Source: JALQUL01 sp040382935
Lineage (GTDB): Bacteria; Pseudomonadota; Gammaproteobacteria; Burkholderiales; Burkholderiaceae_C
DNA length: 64,000 nt
Assembly (NCBI GenBank): GCA_040382935.1
Contig: JBEIEP010000011.1
Span: 1 to 64,000, forward strand
Direction of reading: 5' to 3'
The position numbers were made by a program, and so were the translations under genes. Shown piece after piece: positions 37,412 through 45,120 of this stretch; the stretch's first letter is position 1, and each line of letters begins with the position of its first letter. The notes under the pieces are model-generated. The model made no database searches, was not told the origin of the DNA, and was given only the letters and a program-made list of their open reading frames with translations.

Positions 37412-37678
37412 TTATTTGCGCAGACCCAGCTTGGCGATCAATGCGGTGTAACGCTCTGGGTCTTTACGCTTGAGGTAAGACAGCAAGCTTTTGCGGCTGT
37501 TTACCATGCGCAACAACCCGCGGCGACCGTGATGGTCTTTGGCGTGGGTTTTGAAATGTGGCGTGAGTTCGTTGATACGAGCTGTCAAAATGGCAACTTG
37601 TACTTCTGGGCTACCGGTGTCGTTGGCGCTGCGTGCGTTCGCCTTGACCACTTCGGCCTTGACTGATTTTTCGATCAT
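37412..37678 (-). CDS. rpsO: 30S ribosomal protein S15
   Basis: 88 aa, full length. GSPEVQVAILTARINELTPHFKTH and HGRRGLLRMVNSRKSLLSYLK (shown here in overlapping parts) are the conserved rRNA-binding helices. First gene of rpsO-pnp. The divergent accessory cassette starts 270 bases away. Confidence 0.97.
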   Translation of the reverse strand: MIEKSVKAEVVKANARSANDTGSPEVQVAILTARINELTPHFKTHAKDHHGRRGLLRMVNSRKSLLSYLKRKDPERYTALIAKLGLRK

Positions 37679-37948
37679 TTGAGTTCCTAATAATGAAGTG
37701 ACTTGCGCAAAGGATTGGATGTCCTAGCGTGCGCTTCGCGCCCTGGAGTGGGGCAAAGCCTTCTGATTATAGCTGATTTGAAAAAATCGCTCCGCCTCCA
37801 AACGCTGACCTTCATACTGGGGACAGGTAGGAAATCGGGACTGTTATTTCGCTTTTCAATTTGTTATATTCGGGGCTCTGGTATTGAAATACTCCGATCA
37901 GCATCTGAACATAGCCACCTACTGCCCTTATTCCGATAAAGAACTTCT

Positions 37949-38986
37949 ATGCCCCCAGATCAGCTAGATTTCCTGAATAAATTAGCCAAACATAAAAGCG
38001 ACTTCTTTGATGGGCGCCTTGTTATTATCAATTTTCGTGACTCAATACGCCAAAAGCTCGTAGACGCAAATACCGCTCAACGTTTACTTTCACGATGTGT
38101 AAGTCACTTGAACCTTCAAGCATCGCTGTCGGCCGAAGACCGCAAAGATATCGCATTGGTTTTTCAAGAGGTTTGCAAGGGACTTGACACTGATGTAGAG
38201 CCGCCATTCGTTCGTAGCTGCCATCAGCAGTCTCAAGCCAATGACGGAGACGAGTGGTCAACTATCGTAGGCTATACAACCTTTGCCGACGCCTTGGTTG
38301 ATCACACCAAACTAAGCGCCGCAAGCGCTGCCCCCGTGGAAAAAAATTTTACAAAACTCACCAAACGCAAAATCCAGCGCGCGCTAAAAGATGTTCTCCT
38401 TAACCGTGCCTGGGTGGACTCTGCTTTGCCAGTAGTTGGTGCGCATTTGGCCCGACCGATAAGAGGCACGAACTGCTGGATCAGCAGCCGAGCCTTTGAT
38501 ACGGGATTAGTGACAGCCCCAGAAGACACGGGTGACATCGCATGGCAAACCCGCCGGTCGACGGGTTTGCCAGCCGATAACTTGGCGGACCGTTGGGCGC
38601 TAAGATTTCGTTTTTCAGCCAAGGCGGCGCGTCAATCGATCAATAATCAAGTGGCCAGACCCACGTTTGCAGACAACGGCTCCGAATGGTTTAGAGTGAG
38701 GGAGTACAGTACAAACGACAGCCATTATGCAAGCTTGGGTTGGGGGCATACTCAAAATATCCTGCACCAACCCAGCCTACCTAGAGTGGGACGTCCTGAA
38801 CGAGTTGCGCCGCCTTTAGCGATCGATAGGTTGGTGAAACTTGAAATAGATGTGCTGGGCCCCGACGAGCACGGACTAAGCGCCTCGAAAGGTACTGAAT
38901 TAAAGCTCCAGGACTTTTTGGATTTACAACTGGCTGGGCAAACGGTAGACGAAGCGCTAAACGACCTTAACCACTTACTTAGCTAA
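37949..38986 (+). CDS. Unknown protein, first gene of an accessory three-gene cassette
   Basis: 345 aa, not recognised. The first about 80 residues look alpha-helical and self-contained (LDFLNKLAKHKSDFF to VFQEVCKGLDT). A low-complexity Ala/Ser stretch follows (LSAASAAPVEKNF), then a basic helix (KLTKRKIQRALKDVLL) and a larger, strand-rich part with several tryptophans. No signal peptide or membrane segment. The next gene starts 22 bases after its stop, on the same strand, so the three genes probably form an operon. A small N-terminal adaptor domain joined to a larger domain fits conflict-system proteins, but this is a guess. Confidence 0.7.
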   Translation: MPPDQLDFLNKLAKHKSDFFDGRLVIINFRDSIRQKLVDANTAQRLLSRCVSHLNLQASLSAEDRKDIALVFQEVCKGLDTDVEPPFVRSCHQQSQANDGDEWSTIVGYTTFADALVDHTKLSAASAAPVEKNFTKLTKRKIQRALKDVLLNRAWVDSALPVVGAHLARPIRGTNCWISSRAFDTGLVTAPEDTGDIAWQTRRSTGLPADNLADRWALRFRFSAKAARQSINNQVARPTFADNGSEWFRVREYSTNDSHYASLGWGHTQNILHQPSLPRVGRPERVAPPLAIDRLVKLEIDVLGPDEHGLSASKGTELKLQDFLDLQLAGQTVDEALNDLNHLLS

Positions 38987-39008
38987 ACCAAACAAGCAGG
39001 CTTGTTAC

Positions 39009-39407
39009 ATGATCACCACAGAACAACTCAATCGTTTCAATTCGAAAGACTTCAGTAGGCTGATTGTCACCCAACTTGGTGAGGCCTTTTCCGAGGACAG
39101 CAAAAGACGAGCCAGTGCTTTTTCTTCGCTCGGAATCGATTACCTACAACTGGACACCCCGGTGGACGTCTTAGAGCGATTACACGGCGTCCTCACCATA
39201 GAAGCGCGGGATCAGTTAGAGCAGGCTGTTCTTGACAGCCTGAGGGAAATAGACCTCCGCCGTTACCCAGAAGCGGTTTTCGCCTGCTTGTTAGACACGG
39301 TAGGACGGCTGCAAATTGACAAGGGACTGCCCGATTTAATGGACTCGTTACTCAGCCGCGGTGGGTGGCTAAAAGTCTACCCATCGCTTTCATATTCCAT
39401 CATCTAG
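39009..39407 (+). CDS. Unknown cassette protein, N-terminal part ending at an in-frame amber
   Basis: 132 aa up to a TAG at 39405-39407. Not recognised; it appears helical and acidic (MITTEQLNRFNSKDFSRLI, LEQAVLDSLREIDLRRYPEAVF). The frame continues open right after the TAG for another 222 codons, with similar composition and no ribosome binding site at the junction. The two parts are therefore most likely one 355-codon gene. Either the TAG is a recent nonsense mutation, or it is read through, or it is a base-calling error. The family length is not known to me. Confidence 0.6.
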   Translation: MITTEQLNRFNSKDFSRLIVTQLGEAFSEDSKRRASAFSSLGIDYLQLDTPVDVLERLHGVLTIEARDQLEQAVLDSLREIDLRRYPEAVFACLLDTVGRLQIDKGLPDLMDSLLSRGGWLKVYPSLSYSII

Positions 39408-40076
39408 GTGTTGCAAAGTTTGGCCCACACGAAAGAGGCAGAAGCACAAACCGCTCGTTGGATACAAAGCGCGTCATTCCAATGCCAGTACATATTTGAG
39501 GCCTATCAGATACTGGCGACCGCCAAACCGCGAGAATGGGCACACCTTTTTATACACCATTTACCTGTTTTTAGGAAAGCGACAAAGCACACGCCCACAA
39601 CCGAACAAAATAGGCTGCTTCCAAACAATAATGCGTGGTTTGAAAGTCGCTTTAAGCAAATGGTTCAAGAACACTTTGAAACGTGTGAATTGCCCGATAT
39701 CGTAGATGGCCTGCAATACCTCAATCATTACCGGGATGAGTTGTTTATGACAAATTTGGTAGGCAAATTAATGGGCTACATGCTTTGCGAAAAGGATAGC
39801 CCATTTCGTTTCGATGCCGCTAATGAGCGTTACGAGTGCATAGTCGTCAACACCGTTGATGCTCCCAATGAAAATGTACCATCCTGCCCCCTACCTGACG
39901 ACGATAGTTTGGATCGTGTATTGCCCATATGTGATGAATGGAAGCAGCGTACAAGAAGCTTAAAAACTCCCGAAGAGGCGCCTGATACCCCTTCCCCATT
40001 CGATTTTGTTGACTTTCCATGGTGGGCAAATTCCTCTGCCAACGACGAACAATTTTTCGCAGATGAGATGGCCTGA
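39408..40076 (+). CDS. Unknown cassette protein, C-terminal part following the amber
   Basis: 222 codons in the same frame as the preceding part, starting with GTG directly after TAG. Not recognised. Helical repeats seem likely in the first 100 residues (EAEAQTARWIQSASFQCQYIFEAYQILATAKPREW, given in overlapping pieces). The end is acidic and proline-rich with two adjacent tryptophans (FDFVDFPWWANS). No plausible ribosome binding site precedes the GTG, so independent translation is doubtful. The third cassette gene starts 28 bases after the stop. Confidence 0.55.
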   Translation: MLQSLAHTKEAEAQTARWIQSASFQCQYIFEAYQILATAKPREWAHLFIHHLPVFRKATKHTPTTEQNRLLPNNNAWFESRFKQMVQEHFETCELPDIVDGLQYLNHYRDELFMTNLVGKLMGYMLCEKDSPFRFDAANERYECIVVNTVDAPNENVPSCPLPDDDSLDRVLPICDEWKQRTRSLKTPEEAPDTPSPFDFVDFPWWANSSANDEQFFADEMA

Positions 40077-40104
40077 ACTCCGTGACTGCAATAGGCAACC
40101 TTAC

Positions 40105-42696
40105 ATGAACAAAGCAACCCGCCCCTACGCCACGGATGAACACAGCGTTAACCCAGCATTTAAAGCGGTGACACAAGGCGCTAGGTTACTGCGCTTTTGC
40201 CAACAAATCTGGCAGGACAGCGATGACCTAGATAGCGGCTGGATTATCGATTACGCAATAGACGTAGATGTGGTCAAAATGTACTCGGATCCCGTGGGCA
40301 AGGCTCAGTACGCTGATGTGTTTGGCGATCGCGGCCGCGCTGCTTTGGCCGATTTGCTAGGGGACTTCATACTGCGGCGCTGGACACCAGGCGTTGGCAA
40401 CTTGTGGATGATTTCTCCGCATGACGACGAATTGGTCAATGTGCTAGCTGCGATTCAAAGCAAGGCCCAACTGGCAAAAAACGATGCCAAGGACTTTGTC
40501 GACCAGGCAGCAGCGCAAATAGCGAGTCTCTTGGTTGACTTGAAACAGGGCGAAAGCGTTGGTACTGAAGATTTGCTTAACAAACTGGATGCAAAAGGCT
40601 GGGCTGACCGTGACGATTTCCGCCAGCTCATTGATTGGATAGATCGTAAAACCGGCGCGCAGCGGGAGTTGGTTCGATTAAGTATGCTGCCAAAACGCCG
40701 AGTGCTAGGTTTGCATCAACACCCTTATTTTTCAGCAAAAGATCAAAATAAAGGTCTAATGCCATTAATCGAAGCCAAAACCGATGAGGAAGTAAAGGAA
40801 CTCCAACAATTCCACGATTTAATTGGAGAATGGCAGGCACTCCTTCGCAAACACCAACCAACAAATAAACGACCTGCCGTAATTAGAGCTGATGCCCGCG
40901 CCCTGGCGACCTTGGAATGGATAAATGTAAAAATCCCAAAAGGCGGTAAAAGAAAATTAGTTCTCATTACAGGAAGTAAATATCTGTTCGATGCCGCGCA
41001 AGAGCGTTCGGTATTTGCAGACAAGAGGCTGAATTTCGCCCAAGTCTATTTGCGAGACCCTCGATGCTTTATCGGCGCAGACGGTTTTTTTGAAAACCGC
41101 CTAGGTGACCACGCACAGAATAACTCTACGTCTACAGATCTTGCAAATACCGATGGACTTGACATTACTCAATGGCTCAATTGTTTTTTTCCTGAGGTGT
41201 TAAAAGAAAAAAAGAACAACGATGCCCAAAAACATAAGTATCGACCAGAAGTTAAATTTGACGCATTAGAAATAATAGAAAATTCTAACGACCCATTCAC
41301 TCAGGATGTACTGGGCCGAATGGCCGCCAACAATGTCAATCCAAAGCGGTTTCCGGAGCACTTGTATGACGAATGGGCTGATACGGTGGTTTACAGTGCT
41401 CGCCAACGTAATCTTGACGCGTATCATAACCGGAACAGCAAGGGAGGTATTGAGTGGCGATCACGCCTTGGAGATTTTTTTAAAAATATTATTGACCAGG
41501 TTGGCACTACATCTACCGAAGCACTGTCTTTTAATCATATTAAAAATTTCTTAATAGAAGAAATAAATCAATCCCAGGAAGACTTGATCTTCATAGCAGG
41601 TATTTTTGGCACCACCACTCTTTTTGTGGGTGGAGGACAGGTAAGAGGTGTACCCGCATTGCGTTTTGATTTTGGAAAAAAGAACGTTCAAGAAAAAGTT
41701 AATCAGCTATTTGATCAATTTTGGCAACCCTTCGAGCAACAGTATCCTGTCGATTTAAACGATTTCTATGACAAGCTTTCCGAAAACGACCCGTACAACT
41801 ACCACGCTCACCTTATACACGCGGTGATTTTTGCAGCCAAGGGACATTGGTCCGGCACCCAATATCTAGCAGGCAGAGCTTGGAACGCGGCAGAGGCAGT
41901 GCAGAGGGAAATCAATGTAAACGATGCAGAGTCTATATCACACCGTAAAATCATTAGAGGTCGCGAGGCTGCCTATTTACTAGCCATAGCAGCCCGGCGA
42001 GGTGCCAAAGAGGTTGCCCACCTGGAGGAGGCAAAAAATTGGCTTAAAAAAGCGATTGAACGAGATGATGATGATCGCGCTACCGGCCCAAAAGATCCCC
42101 GGTTTGACTCAGAGTCATTCGCAATTGAAATAGCCGAAATTCAATTTCGATGTTTTTCACAAACTCCAATTGAATACCCTCTATTTGAGCTTTCTAGCCT
42201 ACTTTCACGGGCGGCGTCTATATTGGCAGCGCTTGATGTAGATAAAAATCAAAGCCGAGCATCAAATGTGGATGTGAGAAGTATTCCGCGATGGATAAAT
42301 CGTCAAGTTATGACGCAGATTTTTATCGCATCGATTCTGGCCTTTGGTAGAGATGGGGATATTGGTGAAGATTGCAAAAAAATCGTGCTTGAGTTATTAA
42401 AAAATTTTAGGGAACAGGGCCTGACGGAACAACCTAATTCGGAAGGAAAAAGTTACCCGGATCGAACCTCTGGTTTTTGTTACCATGTGGCCTGCTTGTT
42501 GTTTTGTGACACGACAGATGAAAAAAATATTTCACAAATGTTTTTGAAAAAATATTCAGAAAATAAGCGTACCGGCGCTTTCAAAGCGATTTTCGCATTA
42601 GAAGCTAGGCGCGAGAAAAACTTTTTCGACATAATCGAACAGAACACCGATGAATCAAAGCGCGCGCAGCGCAAAATCACCGATGTACAAGTTTGA
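40105..42696 (+). CDS. Large protein with a possible PIN-like domain and TPR-like helices
   Basis: 863 aa from the ATG at 40105; ATGs at 40063 and 40006 overlap the preceding gene. An N-terminal strand IIDYAIDVDVV (D53, D55), a helix DARALATLEWIN (D263) and a strand KLVLITGSKYLFDAA (284-298) recall the spaced acidic motifs of PIN-like nucleases, with a large insertion. The usual second aspartate of the ITxDK motif is serine here. Residues about 564-687 resemble TPR-type helical pairs (AHLIHAVIFAAKGHW, EEAKNWLKKAIERDD). No membrane segment. From about 40740 the gene is clearly richer in A and T than its neighbours, suggesting transfer. Function unknown; a nuclease effector in a defence system is inference. 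Confidence 0.7.
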   Translation: MNKATRPYATDEHSVNPAFKAVTQGARLLRFCQQIWQDSDDLDSGWIIDYAIDVDVVKMYSDPVGKAQYADVFGDRGRAALADLLGDFILRRWTPGVGNLWMISPHDDELVNVLAAIQSKAQLAKNDAKDFVDQAAAQIASLLVDLKQGESVGTEDLLNKLDAKGWADRDDFRQLIDWIDRKTGAQRELVRLSMLPKRRVLGLHQHPYFSAKDQNKGLMPLIEAKTDEEVKELQQFHDLIGEWQALLRKHQPTNKRPAVIRADARALATLEWINVKIPKGGKRKLVLITGSKYLFDAAQERSVFADKRLNFAQVYLRDPRCFIGADGFFENRLGDHAQNNSTSTDLANTDGLDITQWLNCFFPEVLKEKKNNDAQKHKYRPEVKFDALEIIENSNDPFTQDVLGRMAANNVNPKRFPEHLYDEWADTVVYSARQRNLDAYHNRNSKGGIEWRSRLGDFFKNIIDQVGTTSTEALSFNHIKNFLIEEINQSQEDLIFIAGIFGTTTLFVGGGQVRGVPALRFDFGKKNVQEKVNQLFDQFWQPFEQQYPVDLNDFYDKLSENDPYNYHAHLIHAVIFAAKGHWSGTQYLAGRAWNAAEAVQREINVNDAESISHRKIIRGREAAYLLAIAARRGAKEVAHLEEAKNWLKKAIERDDDDRATGPKDPRFDSESFAIEIAEIQFRCFSQTPIEYPLFELSSLLSRAASILAALDVDKNQSRASNVDVRSIPRWINRQVMTQIFIASILAFGRDGDIGEDCKKIVLELLKNFREQGLTEQPNSEGKSYPDRTSGFCYHVACLLFCDTTDEKNISQMFLKKYSENKRTGAFKAIFALEARREKNFFDIIEQNTDESKRAQRKITDVQV

Positions 42697-42740
42697 ACTC
42701 AAGTCCCAATTTTGCTGCAAATTCAGTTCAACAAATCAAG

Positions 42741-42901
42741 GGATCCTCTGCAAAACCCCATGCGCGATCTGTGACAGCGATAATGGCGCCCCACTGCGTT
42801 GGCTTTTTAGGCTTTACCGCCCGGTATGAGCTGCAAAATCCGCCTTGTGGTGCATCCAATCTCGTGCCTCATCTCTGCACAGCGAGTTTTGCAGAGGATC
42901 C
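42741..42901. mobile_element. 161-bp MITE-like element, IS5-type ends
   Basis: Perfect 16-base terminal inverted repeats GGATCCTCTGCAAAAC (42741-42756) and its complement (42886-42901) bound the element. CAAG is duplicated on both sides (42737-42740 and 42902-42905), a 4-base target duplication. No transposase fits inside. 16-base ends and 4-base duplications are typical of the IS5 group, so this may be a non-autonomous, internally deleted relative mobilised in trans. Confidence 0.8.
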
Positions 42902-42932
42902 CAAGCCGTATTCCTTTGAATTTGGTTTGAAT

Positions 42933-43289
42933 TTAACCCACGGCGCTCAGGCTAGAAGTTCGCCCTGTAGAGGGAACTTCTAGTGCCGCTCCTTGCCCCT
43001 TGTTGGTGCTCCAAGCAAATTGGGAGTCATCAACGTGTGCGGAGAGCACCTCGGCAACGAAACTTCGAAAATCGGTGCCTGCAATAACAACTGCTTTCTT
43101 CTTTGCGGCGAGATCGGCCATCCAACGAGAATTGGAATGCAGTGCCTTGCCAGGGGTTCGTCCCAGCCATAGTCGAGGACTTATACATAGTAGTCGCGTT
43201 CGAGGCCTAAAGGAAGTCGGCTTAGCGTGTGAACGTAGAGACCCATGATTCATCCTTTGAGGCATCCAAACTCTTATTCTTATTGGCAA
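42933..43289 (-). CDS. Doubtful open frame, possible gene remnant
   Basis: 118 codons. The second half (SRWMADLAAKKKAVVIAG, then FRSFVAEVLSAHVDDSQFAW) has protein-like composition; the first half is rich in R and P and looks like a shadow. No good ribosome binding site. It may be the C-terminal scrap of a lost gene. The DNA contains an 8-base inverted repeat (AGAAGTTC / GAACTTCT, 42953-42980). Otherwise I see nothing in 42906-43309. Confidence 0.25.
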   Translation of the reverse strand: MPIRIRVWMPQRMNHGSLRSHAKPTSFRPRTRLLCISPRLWLGRTPGKALHSNSRWMADLAAKKKAVVIAGTDFRSFVAEVLSAHVDDSQFAWSTNKGQGAALEVPSTGRTSSLSAVG

Positions 43290-43309
43290 TTTGGGCTCAG
43301 AAAAATGTC

Positions 43310-44527
43310 CTAACCTTGGGCCTCAGGCCACAAACCCGGAAAGTAAAACCGCAGCGCATGTTGCGGAACACCAAAGCGCAGTTTGCCGTAAGGGGAATCG
43401 GTCAGTAGCAAGCCTCTGCCGAGCAAGGCGGTCACCTGGGCGGTGGCCAATCGGTCGCCCAGACCCAGCATGGCTTTAAAGTCTGCCCTGTCGAGTTCCG
43501 ATTGGGTTGAAAACAAATAATGCAGGGCCCGTACCGCCTCGATACGAACACCTGTTTGAACCACCTGCTGCTCATAGGCCAAGCAGGCCGCGATTCGGTC
43601 TTTCATGCCGTCTAACGAAAGCAGACTACTCATAAACTGCACTTGGTCTATGCACATATCTATCACATAGGCCACCCACACCAGCAAGCCCGCTTCTGAC
43701 AAATTGCCTCTGCCATCTAAATCGCCAGCCCGCGCTTGGTCGGCTCCCACCCAATGGGCGTAGTAAGCCTCTGATGTTCTAGCGAAACCCCTAAGCGGTG
43801 ACCACAAGCCATTGGTTAGCCCCATATGGCCCAACACCAAATGGCTGTGCAACCGCGCAACGCGGCCGTTGCCGTCTGTAAACGGGTGAATCCAGACCAA
43901 TCGATGGTGGGCGGCTGCCATGGCCACTACTTGTAACTCTCCCTTGCGCACACCGCCGTAGACAGCCGCCCAGCCATCCATTAAGGCGGGCAATGCGCTG
44001 GCTTTGGGAGCGGCGTGTCGGCCTATGCTCACCTCACGTTGCCGAAATTGACCCGGTTGCAAAGTCATGCCATCCCGTGCACCGGCTATCGCCAAGTCGA
44101 ATTCGGGCAACCGAGCAAACAAATCCTGATGAATGTCACGCACCGTTTGTGCGGACCACACTTGCTGGCCGCTCCAACCCGGCCACTGCACCTCTAGTTG
44201 GGTCTCTGTCGCCATGTGGGCCAACGCCAAGCGCTGGCGACGGGCTTTGTCTGCGTCTTGGGCGTAATTGCTTTTGAGTGCTTGTTCGATTTCTAGCGGA
44301 AGGGTGTGTTGCCCCTCTAGCTTGTTGGTGTAATAAGAGTTCATGGCACGCAACAACTGCCGAAAACCTGGCAATGCACCCGCCTGGCTCCAACCTGCCA
44401 ATCGGTCTGCCTGACGGATCAGGTCATGGGCACGCTCCAGCAAGGGTGCCAATTTGCCTTCTCCAGGAAGCAACGGCTCCATCTGGGAAGGATGATCATA
44501 TAGCTCAAATTTTTGCGACTTTTGCAT
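43310..44527 (-). CDS. Fic-family protein (adenylyltransferase, class II)
   Basis: 405 aa. The Fic core motif HPFTDGNGRVAR (residues 214-225) is perfect, including the catalytic histidine. The N-terminal inhibitory helix motif, T-x-x-x-E-G at 67-72 (TNKLEG), is present on the same chain, making this a self-inhibited class II Fic enzyme. A C-terminal winged-helix-like region (LDRADFKAMLGLGDRLATAQV) is typical of this subfamily. These enzymes transfer AMP to target proteins. It stands alone, flanked by a MITE on one side and toxin-antitoxin genes on the other. Confidence 0.92.
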   Translation of the reverse strand: MQKSQKFELYDHPSQMEPLLPGEGKLAPLLERAHDLIRQADRLAGWSQAGALPGFRQLLRAMNSYYTNKLEGQHTLPLEIEQALKSNYAQDADKARRQRLALAHMATETQLEVQWPGWSGQQVWSAQTVRDIHQDLFARLPEFDLAIAGARDGMTLQPGQFRQREVSIGRHAAPKASALPALMDGWAAVYGGVRKGELQVVAMAAAHHRLVWIHPFTDGNGRVARLHSHLVLGHMGLTNGLWSPLRGFARTSEAYYAHWVGADQARAGDLDGRGNLSEAGLLVWVAYVIDMCIDQVQFMSSLLSLDGMKDRIAACLAYEQQVVQTGVRIEAVRALHYLFSTQSELDRADFKAMLGLGDRLATAQVTALLGRGLLLTDSPYGKLRFGVPQHALRFYFPGLWPEAQG

Positions 44528-44586
44528 AGATTCTAAGTCTATGTTATTTAATAAAATATTGGCTTCACTGCGAGTTATATTGCGAG

Positions 44587-44614
44587 ATATTTTGCATGAT
44601 TTTTTGCAAAATAT
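44587..44614. promoter_or_regulatory. Inverted repeat upstream of the Fic gene
   Basis: ATATTTTGCA and TGCAAAATAT are perfect 10-base inverted repeats eight bases apart, about 60-85 bases upstream of the Fic start in an A+T-rich stretch. The shape suits a repressor operator, perhaps for the Fic protein's own winged-helix domain. Confidence 0.4.
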
Positions 44615-44729
44615 GTTGCCCCCAATTAAAAAACCCTAGATCGCCGCTGAATCGGCACTTAACGCCCCCTCTAATCCACAATCAAACGCTTACACAAGCT
44701 CACGGTGGCATGGTGCGCAAAACTTTCGA

Positions 44730-44767
44730 TTGACCATTCTGATCGGATAAGGTATCTTTTTTATACC
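44730..44767 (+). promoter_or_regulatory. Promoter and operator of the brnTA pair
   Basis: TTGACC (44730-44735) and TATCTT (44753-44758), 17 bases apart, form a good sigma-70 promoter. GGTAT / ATACC (44751-44767) is an inverted repeat over the -10 region and ends at the brnT ATG. BrnA-type antitoxins repress their own promoter from such sites. Confidence 0.5.
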
Positions 44768-44849
44768 ATGAATGTCTTTGAGTTTGATGCCGCAAAAAGC
44801 GAGGCCAATGGCCTCAAGCACCGAGGAAATAGCACTGTATGAAAGCTAA
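44768..44849 (+). pseudogene. brnT: brnT toxin gene with an internal frameshifting deletion
   Basis: An ATG at 44768 reads MNVFEFDAAKSEANGLKH, the start of BrnT-type RNase toxins (usually FEFDxxKSxxNxxKHG). In the next frame, from 44820, TEEIALYES and a TAA at 44847 match the usual C-terminal tail. The middle two-thirds of the gene are missing and the join is out of frame; the resulting ORF stops at 44842 after 24 codons. The toxin is dead while the antitoxin gene is intact. Confidence 0.75.
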
Positions 44850-45120
44850 AAATTTCGATCAACAATTTGACGATGGAGATAACGTCATCGCGTCGTTGGA
44901 TCTGCCTAAGTCACGGCGTGTGCTCCAAGAGCAAAGACGTGTGAATGTCGATTTCCCAACTTGGATGATTCAATCCTTAGATCGTGAAACAAGTAAAGTG
45001 GGCGTTACTAGGCAGTCCATCATTAAGGTATGGCTGGCCGAGCGCCTTGAGGCGAGTGGTTCAGGCATGGCGTCCAGTGCCATACCCGTGAACAACACTG
45101 CAAAGGCCCCAACTCTATGA
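44839..45120 (+). CDS. brnA: BrnA-type CopG/ribbon-helix-helix antitoxin
   Basis: 93 aa. MKAKNFDQQFDDGDNV at the start, then RRVNVDFPTWMIQSLDRE and VTRQSIIKVWLAERLEA: the BrnA/CopG pattern, with the DNA-binding strand followed by two helices. It normally neutralises BrnT and represses the operon. The toxin gene before it is destroyed, so this is an orphan antitoxin. Its stop overlaps the xth start by four bases (ATGA), which may have kept it as the leader of xth. Confidence 0.85.
   Translation: MKAKNFDQQFDDGDNVIASLDLPKSRRVLQEQRRVNVDFPTWMIQSLDRETSKVGVTRQSIIKVWLAERLEASGSGMASSAIPVNNTAKAPTL

Noticed and set aside
37703..37939. 78-codon plus-strand frame before the cassette
   Set aside because: No ribosome binding site and odd composition; the 270 bases between rpsO and the cassette look like control DNA.
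39405..39407. Amber in the cassette read as pyrrolysine
   Set aside because: No pyrrolysine synthesis or tRNA genes are in the window and betaproteobacteria generally lack them.
42693..42983. 96-codon frame crossing the MITE
   Set aside because: It spans both element ends and flanking DNA, so it cannot be an old gene; no ribosome binding site.
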